47,492 bases of DNA from assembly GCA_017458145.1 (NCBI GenBank), contig JAFTGA010000034.1, forward strand, positions 1-47,492, given 5' to 3'. Both the position numbers and the translations under genes were made by a program. Below are positions 34,933 to 43,166 of the stretch, in pieces. This DNA is from Bacteroidales bacterium. Lineage in GTDB: Bacteria; Bacteroidota; Bacteroidia; Bacteroidales; UBA932. How positions within the stretch are numbered: position 1 is the stretch's first letter; each line of letters starts with the position of its first letter. Under the pieces are notes generated by a model. That model worked only from the letters and a program-made list of their open reading frames with translations, ran no database searches and had not been told where the DNA came from.

Positions 34933-36295
34933 GACACTTCCGGTCCGGGTCGGGGGATCCCTGATCATCGGCGCCGGACATCCCGTCGTCATCCAGACGA
35001 TGTGCAATACCCATACCTCCGACGTGGAGGCCACCGTGGCCCAGACCCTGCAGCTCGCCGCCGCGGGCGCACAGATGGTCCGGATCACCGTGCCCGGACG
35101 ACAGGACGTGCCCGCCGTCACGGAAATCCGGCGCCGCGTCCGAGCCGCCGGCTGCAGCGTGCCGCTGGTCGCGGACATCCATTTCTCGTCCGAGACGGCC
35201 ATCGCCGTGGCCCCCGTCGTGGAGAAGGTCCGCATCAACCCCGGCAACTTCCACCCGGACCACGAACAGGCACGGGCGCAGTTCGCGAAGTTTCTCTCCG
35301 TGTGCAAGGGACACGGCACCGCCGTGCGCGTGGGCCTCAACCACGGTTCGCTCGGCCGCTATATCACCGACCGCTACGGCAACACGCCGCACGCGATGGC
35401 GATGGCCGCGATGGAGTGGCTGGAGATGTGCATCGAGGCGGATTTCCTGGGCGTGGTGGTCTCGCTCAAGGCCAGCAATACCGTGGTGATGGTGGAGGCC
35501 TACCGCGAACTCGCGCAGCGGATGCAGGAGCGGGGCGTCGTGTTCCCCCTGCACCTCGGCGTCACGGAGGCCGGCGGCGGCGACAGCGGGCGCATCAAGT
35601 CCTGCGTCGGGATCGCCACTTTATTGCAGGAAGGCATCGGCGACACGATCCGGGTCTCCCTGACGGAGCCTCCGGTCAACGAACTGCCTGTTGCGCAATA
35701 TATTGCGCTGCATGCTATGGAGTCGGCGTCTCAGCTTCCATTGTTGTCCCGTAGCAGTTCGAGCGAAGCGAAGTCCGCCTCACCGGACCGGCCCGGTCCC
35801 GGGACTTTGACGGAGGCAAAGTCGGAAAGGGACTTGAGGGCCGCAGGGGGTTCGGGGGATATGCCCCCGTATGAGCAGATGCTGGATGCCGCCATCCTCT
35901 GGGGTCCGAAACTGCTGAAACGGGAGATCGACGAGATCCCGGCGGAAGCGGGGCTGTCGGAATACCTGAAAGACGAAATCATGCAGGCGGCCCGGCGGCG
36001 CTTCTACAAGCCCGAGTACATCGCCTGCCCGGGCTGCGGACGCACGATGTACGACCTCCAGGCCACCTTTGAGGAGGTCCAGCGCCGCACAGCCCACCTC
36101 AAGGGCCTGGTGATCGCCGTGATGGGCTGCATTGTCAACGGCCCCGGCGAGATGGCCGACGCCGACTGGGGCTACGTGGGCGAAGGCGGCGGCCGCGTCA
36201 CCATCTACCACCGCAGCGAACCGGTCCTGCGCCACATCCCCGACTCGGAGGCCATCGACCGCCTGCTGGAACTCATCGAAGCCGACAAGGCCTAG
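34919..36295 (+). CDS. ispG: 4-hydroxy-3-methylbut-2-enyl diphosphate synthase IspG with an inserted palindromic element
   Basis: 458 residues. The N-terminal TIM-barrel part (HPVVIQTMCNTHTSDVEAT, LVADIHFSS, VEKVRINPGNF, VSLKASNT) and the C-terminal [4Fe-4S] domain (CPGCGRT and MGCIVNGPGEMADADWGYVG) are complete, so the enzyme should work in the MEP isoprenoid pathway. It belongs to the long-form lineage of Bacteroidota and plants but lacks most of the central A* domain. In place of A* is a short linker that includes a palindromic repeat at 35754-35870, read in frame as about residues 279-317 (SEAKSASPDRPGPGTLTEAK). A 16-bp perfect palindrome (35693-35708) lies just upstream of it. The start overlaps the previous gene by 14 bases. 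Confidence 0.92.
   Translation: MARIETLPVRVGGSLIIGAGHPVVIQTMCNTHTSDVEATVAQTLQLAAAGAQMVRITVPGRQDVPAVTEIRRRVRAAGCSVPLVADIHFSSETAIAVAPVVEKVRINPGNFHPDHEQARAQFAKFLSVCKGHGTAVRVGLNHGSLGRYITDRYGNTPHAMAMAAMEWLEMCIEADFLGVVVSLKASNTVVMVEAYRELAQRMQERGVVFPLHLGVTEAGGGDSGRIKSCVGIATLLQEGIGDTIRVSLTEPPVNELPVAQYIALHAMESASQLPLLSRSSSSEAKSASPDRPGPGTLTEAKSERDLRAAGGSGDMPPYEQMLDAAILWGPKLLKREIDEIPAEAGLSEYLKDEIMQAARRRFYKPEYIACPGCGRTMYDLQATFEEVQRRTAHLKGLVIAVMGCIVNGPGEMADADWGYVGEGGGRVTIYHRSEPVLRHIPDSEAIDRLLELIEADKA
35754..35870 (+). repeat. Coding palindromic element, ispG copy
   Basis: Successive hairpins: GTCCG/CGGAC (35773-35788), GGACCGG/CCGGTCC (35785-35799), GACTTTG/CAAAGTC (35803-35823) and GGGGG/CCCCC (35854-35868). 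The whole stretch aligns with 42736-42851 (opposite strand) inside rlmI. It is in frame and free of stops in the host gene. Both copies lie in the same orientation and reading frame relative to their hosts. Confidence 0.85.
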
Positions 36296-36310
36296 CTGAT
36301 TATCAAATAC

Positions 36311-36354
36311 TTACGATTTAACCTTCGGCAGAATTGCCGAAGGTTAAATCGTAA
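36311..36354. terminator. Bidirectional terminator between ispG and the GH2 gene
   Basis: Perfect 19-bp stem, arms 36311-36329 and 36336-36354, loop AGAATT. It is placed exactly between two convergent genes. Confidence 0.85.
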
Positions 36355-36365
36355 CTCACTGAGCA

Positions 36366-39300
36366 TCAATACAGGTTAAAGCCACTGAGCATCAGGGTGA
36401 GGTGCTCGCCGCGGGTGTCAGCGGCGGCACAGCGCACGGCGATTTCCCGGCGCTCGCCGGGCAGCAGGGAAATCCAGTTATCTTCGTAGAAGACGGGCAG
36501 AATCTGCTCTCCGCTGCGCCCGCCCACCAAATTGAGGCGAAGCATCAGCGCCGGCGTCTTGGAGCGGTTCTCCAGGGTCGTGACGGCGACCCAGTCTTCC
36601 CCTTCCCGACGGAAACTGTACTTCAAGCCGACCTTCGCTTCCGGCATCTGCAGCAAAGCCTGCAGGTTGCCGGGATCGGACGGGTTCAGGACATAGAAAT
36701 TACCGGCAAGTTCCCGGTCGCCTTGCAGCAGAGCGAGGCGCAGGAGGATGGGAGATTCCGGCTCTGAGGCCGGAAAGACGGAAACGGTGTCCTTTCCAGC
36801 CTGACCCGCGTCGTTCCGGGCCCAGCCCGGGACCCCGCATACCGGTATCGTGGAATCCTCCGGAACATCAAGCGCTGCGTCCTGCTCGGAGAGGACCGTG
36901 CCGTCCAGGGCACAGACCCGCACCTGTGCGGTGAGCCCGGAGAGGTCGCCGGCGCTGTGGTTGACCACCTCCACCTGCTCCGTTTTCGGGTTCCACTGGA
37001 TGCGGACGGGAGCCGAGCCCTTCTTGGCGCCGAAATAGGCGGCCGTGGGCGCGAAGTAGTAGTCGTAGGTCTGCCAGACCATCGAGGGCCAGCAGGAATG
37101 GCTCATCCAGATCAGCAGGCCCTTGCGCGCTGCGCTGCGCGACTCGAACATCGCCCGGTAACCGTCGTAATTGATCCACTGCGCCCACTCGGCGAACTGC
37201 TCCAGGCTCTCCGGCTCCCCGAAGGCTTTGCGGACCATCGCGTTGAAGGTCGCCGCGCTCTGGGCGCTCTCCAGGGCGAAGTCGTGCATCCCCCAGACGT
37301 CGTCCTGCGGCCAGCGGTGGGCAGGCCCCAGCATCCGCTCCAGGCTCTCCAGGGTCGGGACGTTCGGCATGCCGCGCTCGCTGTGGAAGCGGTCGGCGCC
37401 GCGTTCCAGCGCAAAATACTCCGCAGGCGGGAGGGCCCGGTAAGGACCGTTGCCGCTGACGGGGCCGTCCGCAGAATGCGGAATATAGTGCAGGCCGGGG
37501 TGCAGGCGCGCCACGAGCGCAGCGAGTCCGGCGTCCAGCGCCGCGGGCGGGTTGCCTTCGTTGCGTCCGCAGTACAGCGCCAGGCAGGGATGGTGGCGGA
37601 TCCTGCGCAGGAAATCCTCTGCATTGGCGAGGAACATCGCCGCGTCGTCCGGTTCCGGCCCGTCGGCGGGATTCGCAAGCCAGAAGTCCTGCCAGACCAT
37701 CACGCCGTGGCGGTCGCAGGCCTCCCAGAACTCCTCGTCGCCGGTCATCCCCACCCAGTTGCGAATCATCGTGAAATGCATATCCGCGTGGTACGCCGCC
37801 GCGATGTCGTACTCGCGGACGCGGTAGTTCAGGTTGATCTCGGGGTAGCCCCAGTTGCCGCCGTTGCCGATCAGGCGCCGTCCGTTCACATAGAAATCCA
37901 GCACCCCGCCGTCCGCCGGACAGGACACCTCCCGGACCCCGGAGAACTGCTTTTTCACATCGGAAAGCACGCCGTCCACGCTGACGCGCGTCTCCACGGG
38001 ATACAGGTGCGGCTCGCCGTAGCCGGCCGGCCACCAGAGCGCGGGATGCTTCAGACGCGCCACCGGCAGGGCAATATCGCGGGTCTCCCCCGCCCCGAGC
38101 TCCGCCTCCGTGGAGATCAGCCGGTCTCCGTAACGGAGCTCAACCGCGGCCAGGCGCGGCTGTGCGCCGTGGTTGGTCAGTGTGACCACGGGCTTGAGAT
38201 CGGCGTAGTCGGTGGCAGGCAGCGGCAGGTCCGTGTCCACGAACACGTCGTCGATGGTGATGCCGCCGGGATGGGCGGACAGCCAGACATCGTTCCAGAT
38301 GCCGGTATTGCGCCCGCGCACCGTCGGGATCCAGTCCCAGCCGATGGTGGCGTGCATCGTGGGATTGTCCGCCCCGAGGATGCCGCCGTTCAGGTCGGCG
38401 CTCACACGGTCCTGCTCCTTGACGATGCCCGGATGGGCATTCTTCAGAATCTTGACAGCCAGCGCGTTGCGCCCCGGCTTCAGGAGCTCCGTCACGTTGA
38501 AGGCAGCGCGGGTGAAGGCACCGTCGATCCGGCCGGCCTGCGCGCCGTTGACATAGACTTCGGCTTTCCAGTTGATCCCGTCGAAGTGCAGGATCAGTTC
38601 CTGCCCGGTCCAGTCCTGCGGGAGGTCAAATTCGTCGCGATACCAGAAATCGTCCAGGAAATACGATTCGGAGATCTGCAGCTGGTCGTCATCATATCGC
38701 TGGTCCGGGATGGCGCCGGCGTTGAAATACGATGTCAGCACCGTGCCCGGCACCGTGGCGGGAAGCCAGGCGGAGGCGTCATACGACGGATTGGAAATCC
38801 GTCCGCCCGCGTCGGACACCTCGCCCGCGCGCTGCAGGCGCCACGCTCCGCCCTGCAGGTCCAGACGGCGCTCCCCCGCCGCCGGAGCGGCCTGCGCCTG
38901 CGGCACCACGCCGCCGCGCCCCCAGACTTCCATTTCCGAGAGGACCAGATGCGCCTGGTCCGTACGCAGGCCGGACAGGCGCACATAACGCCCGCGGCCC
39001 CGCACCGGCACTTCCTGCAGGCCTGACGCGATCGGGGCGAGTTCGCAGAGCCGCTCCCAGCGCCCGCCGTCCTGAGAGCATTCCAGCAGGCCGGCAGCCG
39101 GACCGGCCAGCCAGTCCAGCCGGACCTGTCCGATTTCCGCCTCGGCGCCCAGATCCACGCAGAGCCATTCATTTTCAGTACCTTCACTCATCCAGGCGCT
39201 GCAGAAGTGCGCCGAAGGGAGGATGTTCACCGGCTCGCCGTCCAGGCGGAAATCCCATTTCTGGACGCGCCAGGTGCTGATCCCGGGGGCCTCCAGACGC

Positions 39301-39950
39301 AGGCGCAGCGCCGCATAGGACTCCGCCGGCAAGTCCAGCTTCCAGCGGAAATTGCGCCAGCTCTCCCCGTGGTAGTCACGCGGGACAGCTCCCGCAGGGA
39401 ACGTGCCCTCGCGCCGTGTCCCCACCGTCTCCCACCGCGCGCCGTCCCGAGAGGCCTCGACCGTCAGGATGCAGGGCCCCGGGGTACCGTCGGCCACGCC
39501 GGTCAGTTCCATCCGGTCAGCACGGAGCATCCCGCCCTCGAGGCGGAGTTCCAGACAAGCGGACGGCCCTCCGGCAAAGGAGACCGAGGTCCAGGTGTTG
39601 CCGTCGAAGGGCTTCTCGCGGTCCCGCCGGACAAGGGGCTGCCCGTTCGCCGACAGCGAGAGGGTATAAGGCATCCTGTCAGCGTGGAGACCGTCCGTGA
39701 CGAGCTGGGCCGTGAGGTTGTAGTCGTAGCTGGAAGAATGGCGCGCAATGCGGTGCAGCGCCAGGTTGCGGTATTCCTGCCCCGCCGCCGCGGGCTCCGG
39801 GCCGATATAGGCGGCGGGATCTCCGGGATAGACCCCGATTCCGCGGGTGTACGCTCCGCCGCCTTCCGGCCGCGCACAGGCGGCAAGCAGCAGGACGACA
39901 GCGCCGAGCAGGAGTCTGTTCGATACAGGCAAGGTTCGGTACGGCTTCAT
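36366..39950 (-). CDS. Glycoside hydrolase family 2 lipoprotein with discoidin-like domains (beta-mannosidase/exo-glucosaminidase type)
   Basis: 1194 residues. The leader ends in the lipobox VLLLAAC (cysteine at about 25), so the enzyme is surface- or periplasm-anchored. Two F5/8-type C (discoidin-like) regions span about 60-220 and 240-345 (ENEWLCVDLGAEAEIGQVRL). A GH2 jelly-roll follows (about 370-515; FDGINWKAEVYVNGAQAG), then an Ig-like domain and the TIM barrel. The acid/base is the E of CGRNEGNPP and the nucleophile lies in FHSERGMPNVPT. The order and motifs fit exo-beta-D-glucosaminidase or mannosidase members. The substrate is not determined; host or plant glycans are plausible. It is a single gene with no susC/susD neighbours. 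Confidence 0.85.
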   Translation of the reverse strand: MKPYRTLPVSNRLLLGAVVLLLAACARPEGGGAYTRGIGVYPGDPAAYIGPEPAAAGQEYRNLALHRIARHSSSYDYNLTAQLVTDGLHADRMPYTLSLSANGQPLVRRDREKPFDGNTWTSVSFAGGPSACLELRLEGGMLRADRMELTGVADGTPGPCILTVEASRDGARWETVGTRREGTFPAGAVPRDYHGESWRNFRWKLDLPAESYAALRLRLEAPGISTWRVQKWDFRLDGEPVNILPSAHFCSAWMSEGTENEWLCVDLGAEAEIGQVRLDWLAGPAAGLLECSQDGGRWERLCELAPIASGLQEVPVRGRGRYVRLSGLRTDQAHLVLSEMEVWGRGGVVPQAQAAPAAGERRLDLQGGAWRLQRAGEVSDAGGRISNPSYDASAWLPATVPGTVLTSYFNAGAIPDQRYDDDQLQISESYFLDDFWYRDEFDLPQDWTGQELILHFDGINWKAEVYVNGAQAGRIDGAFTRAAFNVTELLKPGRNALAVKILKNAHPGIVKEQDRVSADLNGGILGADNPTMHATIGWDWIPTVRGRNTGIWNDVWLSAHPGGITIDDVFVDTDLPLPATDYADLKPVVTLTNHGAQPRLAAVELRYGDRLISTEAELGAGETRDIALPVARLKHPALWWPAGYGEPHLYPVETRVSVDGVLSDVKKQFSGVREVSCPADGGVLDFYVNGRRLIGNGGNWGYPEINLNYRVREYDIAAAYHADMHFTMIRNWVGMTGDEEFWEACDRHGVMVWQDFWLANPADGPEPDDAAMFLANAEDFLRRIRHHPCLALYCGRNEGNPPAALDAGLAALVARLHPGLHYIPHSADGPVSGNGPYRALPPAEYFALERGADRFHSERGMPNVPTLESLERMLGPAHRWPQDDVWGMHDFALESAQSAATFNAMVRKAFGEPESLEQFAEWAQWINYDGYRAMFESRSAARKGLLIWMSHSCWPSMVWQTYDYYFAPTAAYFGAKKGSAPVRIQWNPKTEQVEVVNHSAGDLSGLTAQVRVCALDGTVLSEQDAALDVPEDSTIPVCGVPGWARNDAGQAGKDTVSVFPASEPESPILLRLALLQGDRELAGNFYVLNPSDPGNLQALLQMPEAKVGLKYSFRREGEDWVAVTTLENRSKTPALMLRLNLVGGRSGEQILPVFYEDNWISLLPGERREIAVRCAAADTRGEHLTLMLSGFNLY

Positions 39951-39999
39951 CAGACAATTCTTTTTCTACGTAAAGATATGAATTATTTGCCGCTTTTCG

Positions 40000-40007
40000 T
40001 ATCTTTG
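40000..40007 (+). promoter_or_regulatory. -7 box for the AAA-ATPase gene
   Basis: TATCTTTG is an exact TAnnTTTG match 26 bases before the ATG at 40033. A near match on the other strand (TATCTTTA, 39971-39978) may serve the divergent GH2 gene. Confidence 0.5.
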
Positions 40008-40032
40008 CGACGGAACTGATTACGACCGCACC

Positions 40033-41577
40033 ATGCTCTACCCGATCGGCATACAGGATTTCGAGAAAATCCGCAAAGACGGCTTCGTCTATGTGGACAA
40101 GACCGGACTTATCTACAACCTGGCCAGGCAGGGAGGCTATGCCTTCCTCAGCCGTCCCCGACGTTTCGGAAAGAGCCTGCTGGTTTCCACGATGGAAGCC
40201 TACTTCAGCGGCAGGAAGGAACTCTTCGACGGCCTGGCCGTCGCGGAGCTGGAGAAGGAGTGGATTCAGTATCCGGTACTGCGCATCGACTTGAGCGGAA
40301 AAGCCTACGACCGGCCCGACGTGTTGGCGAAGGTTCTGGATGATTCCCTCACCAAATGGGAGCGGGAATATGGCGCAGAGAACCGCTCGGATGTCCCCGG
40401 AATACGCTTCGGCAACGTGATTGAGGCCGCCCGCGCGAAGACCGGCCGCCCGGCCGTCATCCTCGTTGACGAATACGACAAGCCCATCGTCGACAACCTC
40501 GGCGACGAGGCCCTGGCCGATGTCTTTCGCCGCCAGCTCCAGGGCTTCTACAGCGTCATGAAGGCCAAGGATGGCTTCATCAAGTTCGGCTTCCTCACCG
40601 GCGTCACCAAGATCGGCAAGCTCTCCGTGTTCAGCGGCCTCAACAACCTCAAGGACATCTCCATGGACGCCCGCTATACGGACATCTGCGGCATCTCCGA
40701 AACAGAGTTGAAAAAATATTTTCCTGAGAGTGTCGAGGCCTTGGCACGGTCCAGCCAGCTGTCCGGGGAAGCATGTTATGGGGAACTCGCCAGATGGTAC
40801 GACGGGTATCATTTCTGTGAAAATACTCCGGGGATTTATAATCCCTTCAGCCTGCTGAACACCTTTGACAGCCTGCGGTTCAAGGAGTATTGGTTCCAGA
40901 CCGGCACGCCCTCATTTCTGGTCCGCTACCTGTCTGCCGCCCACTACGACCTGAACGATGTTTCCGGGATCAAAGCCTCCTCTTTCGACCTTTCCGGAGT
41001 CAATGCCAGCCAGCCCAATGTCATTACCCTCCTGTTCCAGACCGGCTACCTGACCATCCGGGATTACAACGCGGCCATCGACCGATATACGCTGGTGTAT
41101 CCCAACAAGGAGGTGGAAGACGGCTTCCTGGATGCCCTCAGCAATTATTACACCCCGGTCATCCGCAGCAAATCCAGCCTGTCCGTTGACAAGTTTGTCG
41201 AAGACATCCACGCCGACAACGCCGAGATGCTGATGCGCCGCTTCACGGCCTTCTTTGCCGATATGGACTACCAGATCATGGGCGAGGACTAACTCTACTT
41301 CCAGAACACGATGTACGTGATGCTCAAGCTGATGGGCCAGCAGGTGCAGGTCGAGCGCCACACCTCCAACGGTCGCATCGACGCCCTCATCCAGACCGAC
41401 CGCTTCGTCTATATCCTGGAGCTCAAGCGCGACAAGAACCCCGACGACGCCCTGGACCAGATCGATGAGAAAGGCTACGACTGGCCCTTCCTCGCCGACG
41501 GACGCAAGGTCTTCCGCATCGGCGCCGATTTCTCCACGAAAACCCACCGGCTGGAGAACTGGAAGGTCTCCGCGTAG
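40033..41577 (+). pseudogene. AAA-ATPase-like / PD-(D/E)XK nuclease protein, interrupted by one stop codon
   Basis: The first part (40033-41292, 419 residues) has the AAA-ATPase-like signature: MLYPIGIQDFEKIRKDGFVY, Walker A SRPRRFGKSL, Walker B VILVDEYDKP, FGFLTGVTKIG. It stops at TAA (41290-41292) within MGED*LYFQNTMYV. The same frame continues to 41577 with the nuclease core GRIDALIQTDRFVYILELKRDK (D...E-x-K). Full length would be 514 residues, normal for this family. One base change (GAA to TAA) would explain it. Either the gene is dead, the stop is read through, or the second part starts at its own ATG (41311). Such genes are abundant and often decayed in Bacteroidales. Confidence 0.85.
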
Positions 41578-41583
41578 ATTCCG

Positions 41584-41731
41584 CTACCTGCCCGGTACGA
41601 TGCCGACCACGAAATCCCCCGGCACGAAGCCGAAATAGCGGCTGTCCTCAGCGCCGACAATGCCGTACCTAAGGCAGCATGCAGGCGGCGAGCAGCAGGA
41701 TGACGGCGCCGGACAGGACCCTATTCGACAT
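41584..41731 (-). pseudogene. Decayed remnant after rlmI: lipoprotein leader and signal-peptidase-like tail
   Basis: An ATG overlapping the rlmI stop starts MSNRVLSGAVILLLAACMLP and stops after 20 residues. It is strikingly like the GH2 leader (SNRLLLGAVVLLLAAC); over 51 bases the two DNAs share about 40 by my count. In a shifted frame the sequence goes on as YGIVGAEDSRYFGFVPGDFVVGIV, which recalls the C-terminus of a signal peptidase I. The best reading is fused remnants of two genes; neither could be functional. Confidence 0.4.
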
Positions 41732-43166
41732 AGAGCAGCAGTCCCTTGAGGTATTCCCCTTCGGGGTGGTAGATGCTGACCGGGTGGTCGGCCCCCTGGC
41801 AGAGGCGGTCCAGGATGCGCACGCTCCGGCCGGTCTGCGCCGCAGCGGAGAAGACGGTGTTGGCGAAGGTGATCTTGTCGACGACCTGCGAACAGCTGAA
41901 GGTGAACACGAGGCCGCCCGGCGCCACTTTGGCGATGGCCGCGGCATTGAGGCGCTGGTAGGCCCGCAGGGCGTTTTTCAGGGCACCGCGGTGCTTGGCG
42001 AATGCCGGCGGGTCCACGATGATCATATCGTACGCACCCTCCGGAATCTTCCGCAGAAACTCGATCGCGTCCTCGCAGAAATTGTTGCACAATTTCTGCG
42101 AACTATCCTCCTTCACCCCCTGCACCCCCTCAAGGGGGATGGCCGGATAATCGCTCCCGCGATCCGGCCTGCACGCGGCATTGACAGCATTCTGCGAAGC
42201 GGAATTCAGCTGGATGTTTCGTTCCACCAGGGACATGGCCTTGGCGGAGGAATCGACGGAATCGACGCGCTCGGCCCCGGAGGTCAGCGCATAGATGCTG
42301 AAGCCGCCGGTGTAGCAGAAAAGGTTGAGCACGCGGCGCCCGGCGGCATACTTGCCGACAAGGGCCCGATTGTCCCGCTGATCCAGAAAGAAGCCGGTCT
42401 TCTGCCCTTCCTCCCAGTTGACCAGGAACTTGCGTCCGTTCTCCAGCACCACGGTCTCCGAGGCGGTGAAGCCCTCGGCGCGCCACAGGTAACCGTCGAT
42501 CAAGTCGAGACCCGCCTTGAACGGCGCCGTGCCGGAACTCTTGTCGTAAACGGCCTTCAGGCGATCTCCGAACACGGTGCGGAGCGCCGCGCAGATCTGC
42601 ATCCGCGCCCGGAACATTCCCACCGAATGGGCCTGCATCACGCACACCCCGTCGTACCAGTCGATAATCAGCCCCGGCAGCCCGTCGCCTTCCCCATGTA
42701 CAAGCCGAAAACAGCTTGTACATGGGGAACTGATGAAGGGGGCTCCGCCCCCTGTAACCCCCTGCGGCCTCAAGCCCCTTTCCGACTTTGTCTCCGCCAA
42801 AGTCCCGGGACCGGCCGGTCCGCTGATGCGGACTTCGCTTCGCTCAAACTGCCCCGCGGCACCTTCGGAAGTACACGAATCTCCACTATACAAGCCGACG
42901 GCCTCGCGGACGGCGAGGGCGCGGCGGATGGAAATCTCCCAGAAATCGGGGGCGGCGGGGTCGGCGTCGAACGAGAGGATGCGCACGGCGATCGAGCCGA
43001 TCTGCCAGTGGCCGGAGGCCAGGTACTGCCCCTCGGCGCTGTAAACCGCGACGATATCGCCCTCGGCGGGAGAACCCTGCACCTGGGCGACAGCCCCGCT
43101 GAACACCCACGGATGGAAACGGCGCAACGACTCGTCGCGCCCGTGTTTCAAAAAGACTTTGATCAT
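41721..43166 (-). CDS. rlmI: Class I SAM-dependent 23S rRNA methyltransferase, RlmI-like, with two palindromic insertions
   Basis: 481 residues against about 395-400 expected. The N-terminal PUA domain (HPWVFSGAV) and the Rossmann domain (motif I LNLFCYTGGFS, and IIVDPPAFAKHRG) are complete, so it should methylate a C5 of 23S rRNA cytosine. The excess sits in two places. Residues about 105-143 (FERSEVRISGPAGPGTLAET) come from the element at 42736-42851, shared with ispG. Residues about 325-364 (SQNAVNAACRPDRG and following) come from the element at 42073-42198. Both are in frame and lie between conserved segments. The start overlaps the exonuclease stop (ATGA). Confidence 0.9.
   Translation of the reverse strand: MIKVFLKHGRDESLRRFHPWVFSGAVAQVQGSPAEGDIVAVYSAEGQYLASGHWQIGSIAVRILSFDADPAAPDFWEISIRRALAVREAVGLYSGDSCTSEGAAGQFERSEVRISGPAGPGTLAETKSERGLRPQGVTGGGAPFISSPCTSCFRLVHGEGDGLPGLIIDWYDGVCVMQAHSVGMFRARMQICAALRTVFGDRLKAVYDKSSGTAPFKAGLDLIDGYLWRAEGFTASETVVLENGRKFLVNWEEGQKTGFFLDQRDNRALVGKYAAGRRVLNLFCYTGGFSIYALTSGAERVDSVDSSAKAMSLVERNIQLNSASQNAVNAACRPDRGSDYPAIPLEGVQGVKEDSSQKLCNNFCEDAIEFLRKIPEGAYDMIIVDPPAFAKHRGALKNALRAYQRLNAAAIAKVAPGGLVFTFSCSQVVDKITFANTVFSAAAQTGRSVRILDRLCQGADHPVSIYHPEGEYLKGLLLYVE
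42073..42198 (-). repeat. Second palindromic insertion in rlmI, with 9-bp flanking direct repeats
   Basis: TTCTGCGAA occurs at 42094-42102 and 42190-42198, 96 bp apart, a multiple of three. Within and beside it: a perfect 13-bp stem (42073-42085 with 42089-42101), a CCCCC/GGGGG hairpin (42125-42138) and an 8-bp stem GGCCGGAT/ATCCGGCC (42141-42148 with 42162-42169). The conserved side of the first stem encodes the native FCED region; the other side is its inverted copy. Confidence 0.8.
42690..42729. repeat. Perfect 16-bp inverted repeat at one edge of the first rlmI insertion
   Basis: Arms 42690-42705 and 42714-42729, loop of eight bases. One arm encodes the native RLVHGEG of the methyltransferase and the other is its inverted copy (SSPCTS). 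A 10-bp direct repeat TACAAGCCGA at 42699-42708 and 42889-42898 brackets the insertion. Confidence 0.8.
42736..42851 (-). repeat. Coding palindromic element, rlmI copy
   Basis: Same order of hairpins as in ispG: GGGGG/CCCCC (42738-42752), GACTTTG/CAAAGTC (42784-42804), GGACCGGCCGGTCC (42808-42821) and GTCCGC/GCGGAC (42818-42832), with the shared AACCCCCTGCGGCC core. Read on the minus strand it encodes TLAETKSERGLRPQG, close to TLTEAKSERDLRAAG in ispG. Confidence 0.85.

Noticed and set aside
36311-36354. Perfect 19-bp hairpin as another copy of the coding palindromic element
   Set aside because: Its sequence is AT-rich and unrelated, it has no CCCCCTGC core, and it sits between convergent genes as a terminator should.
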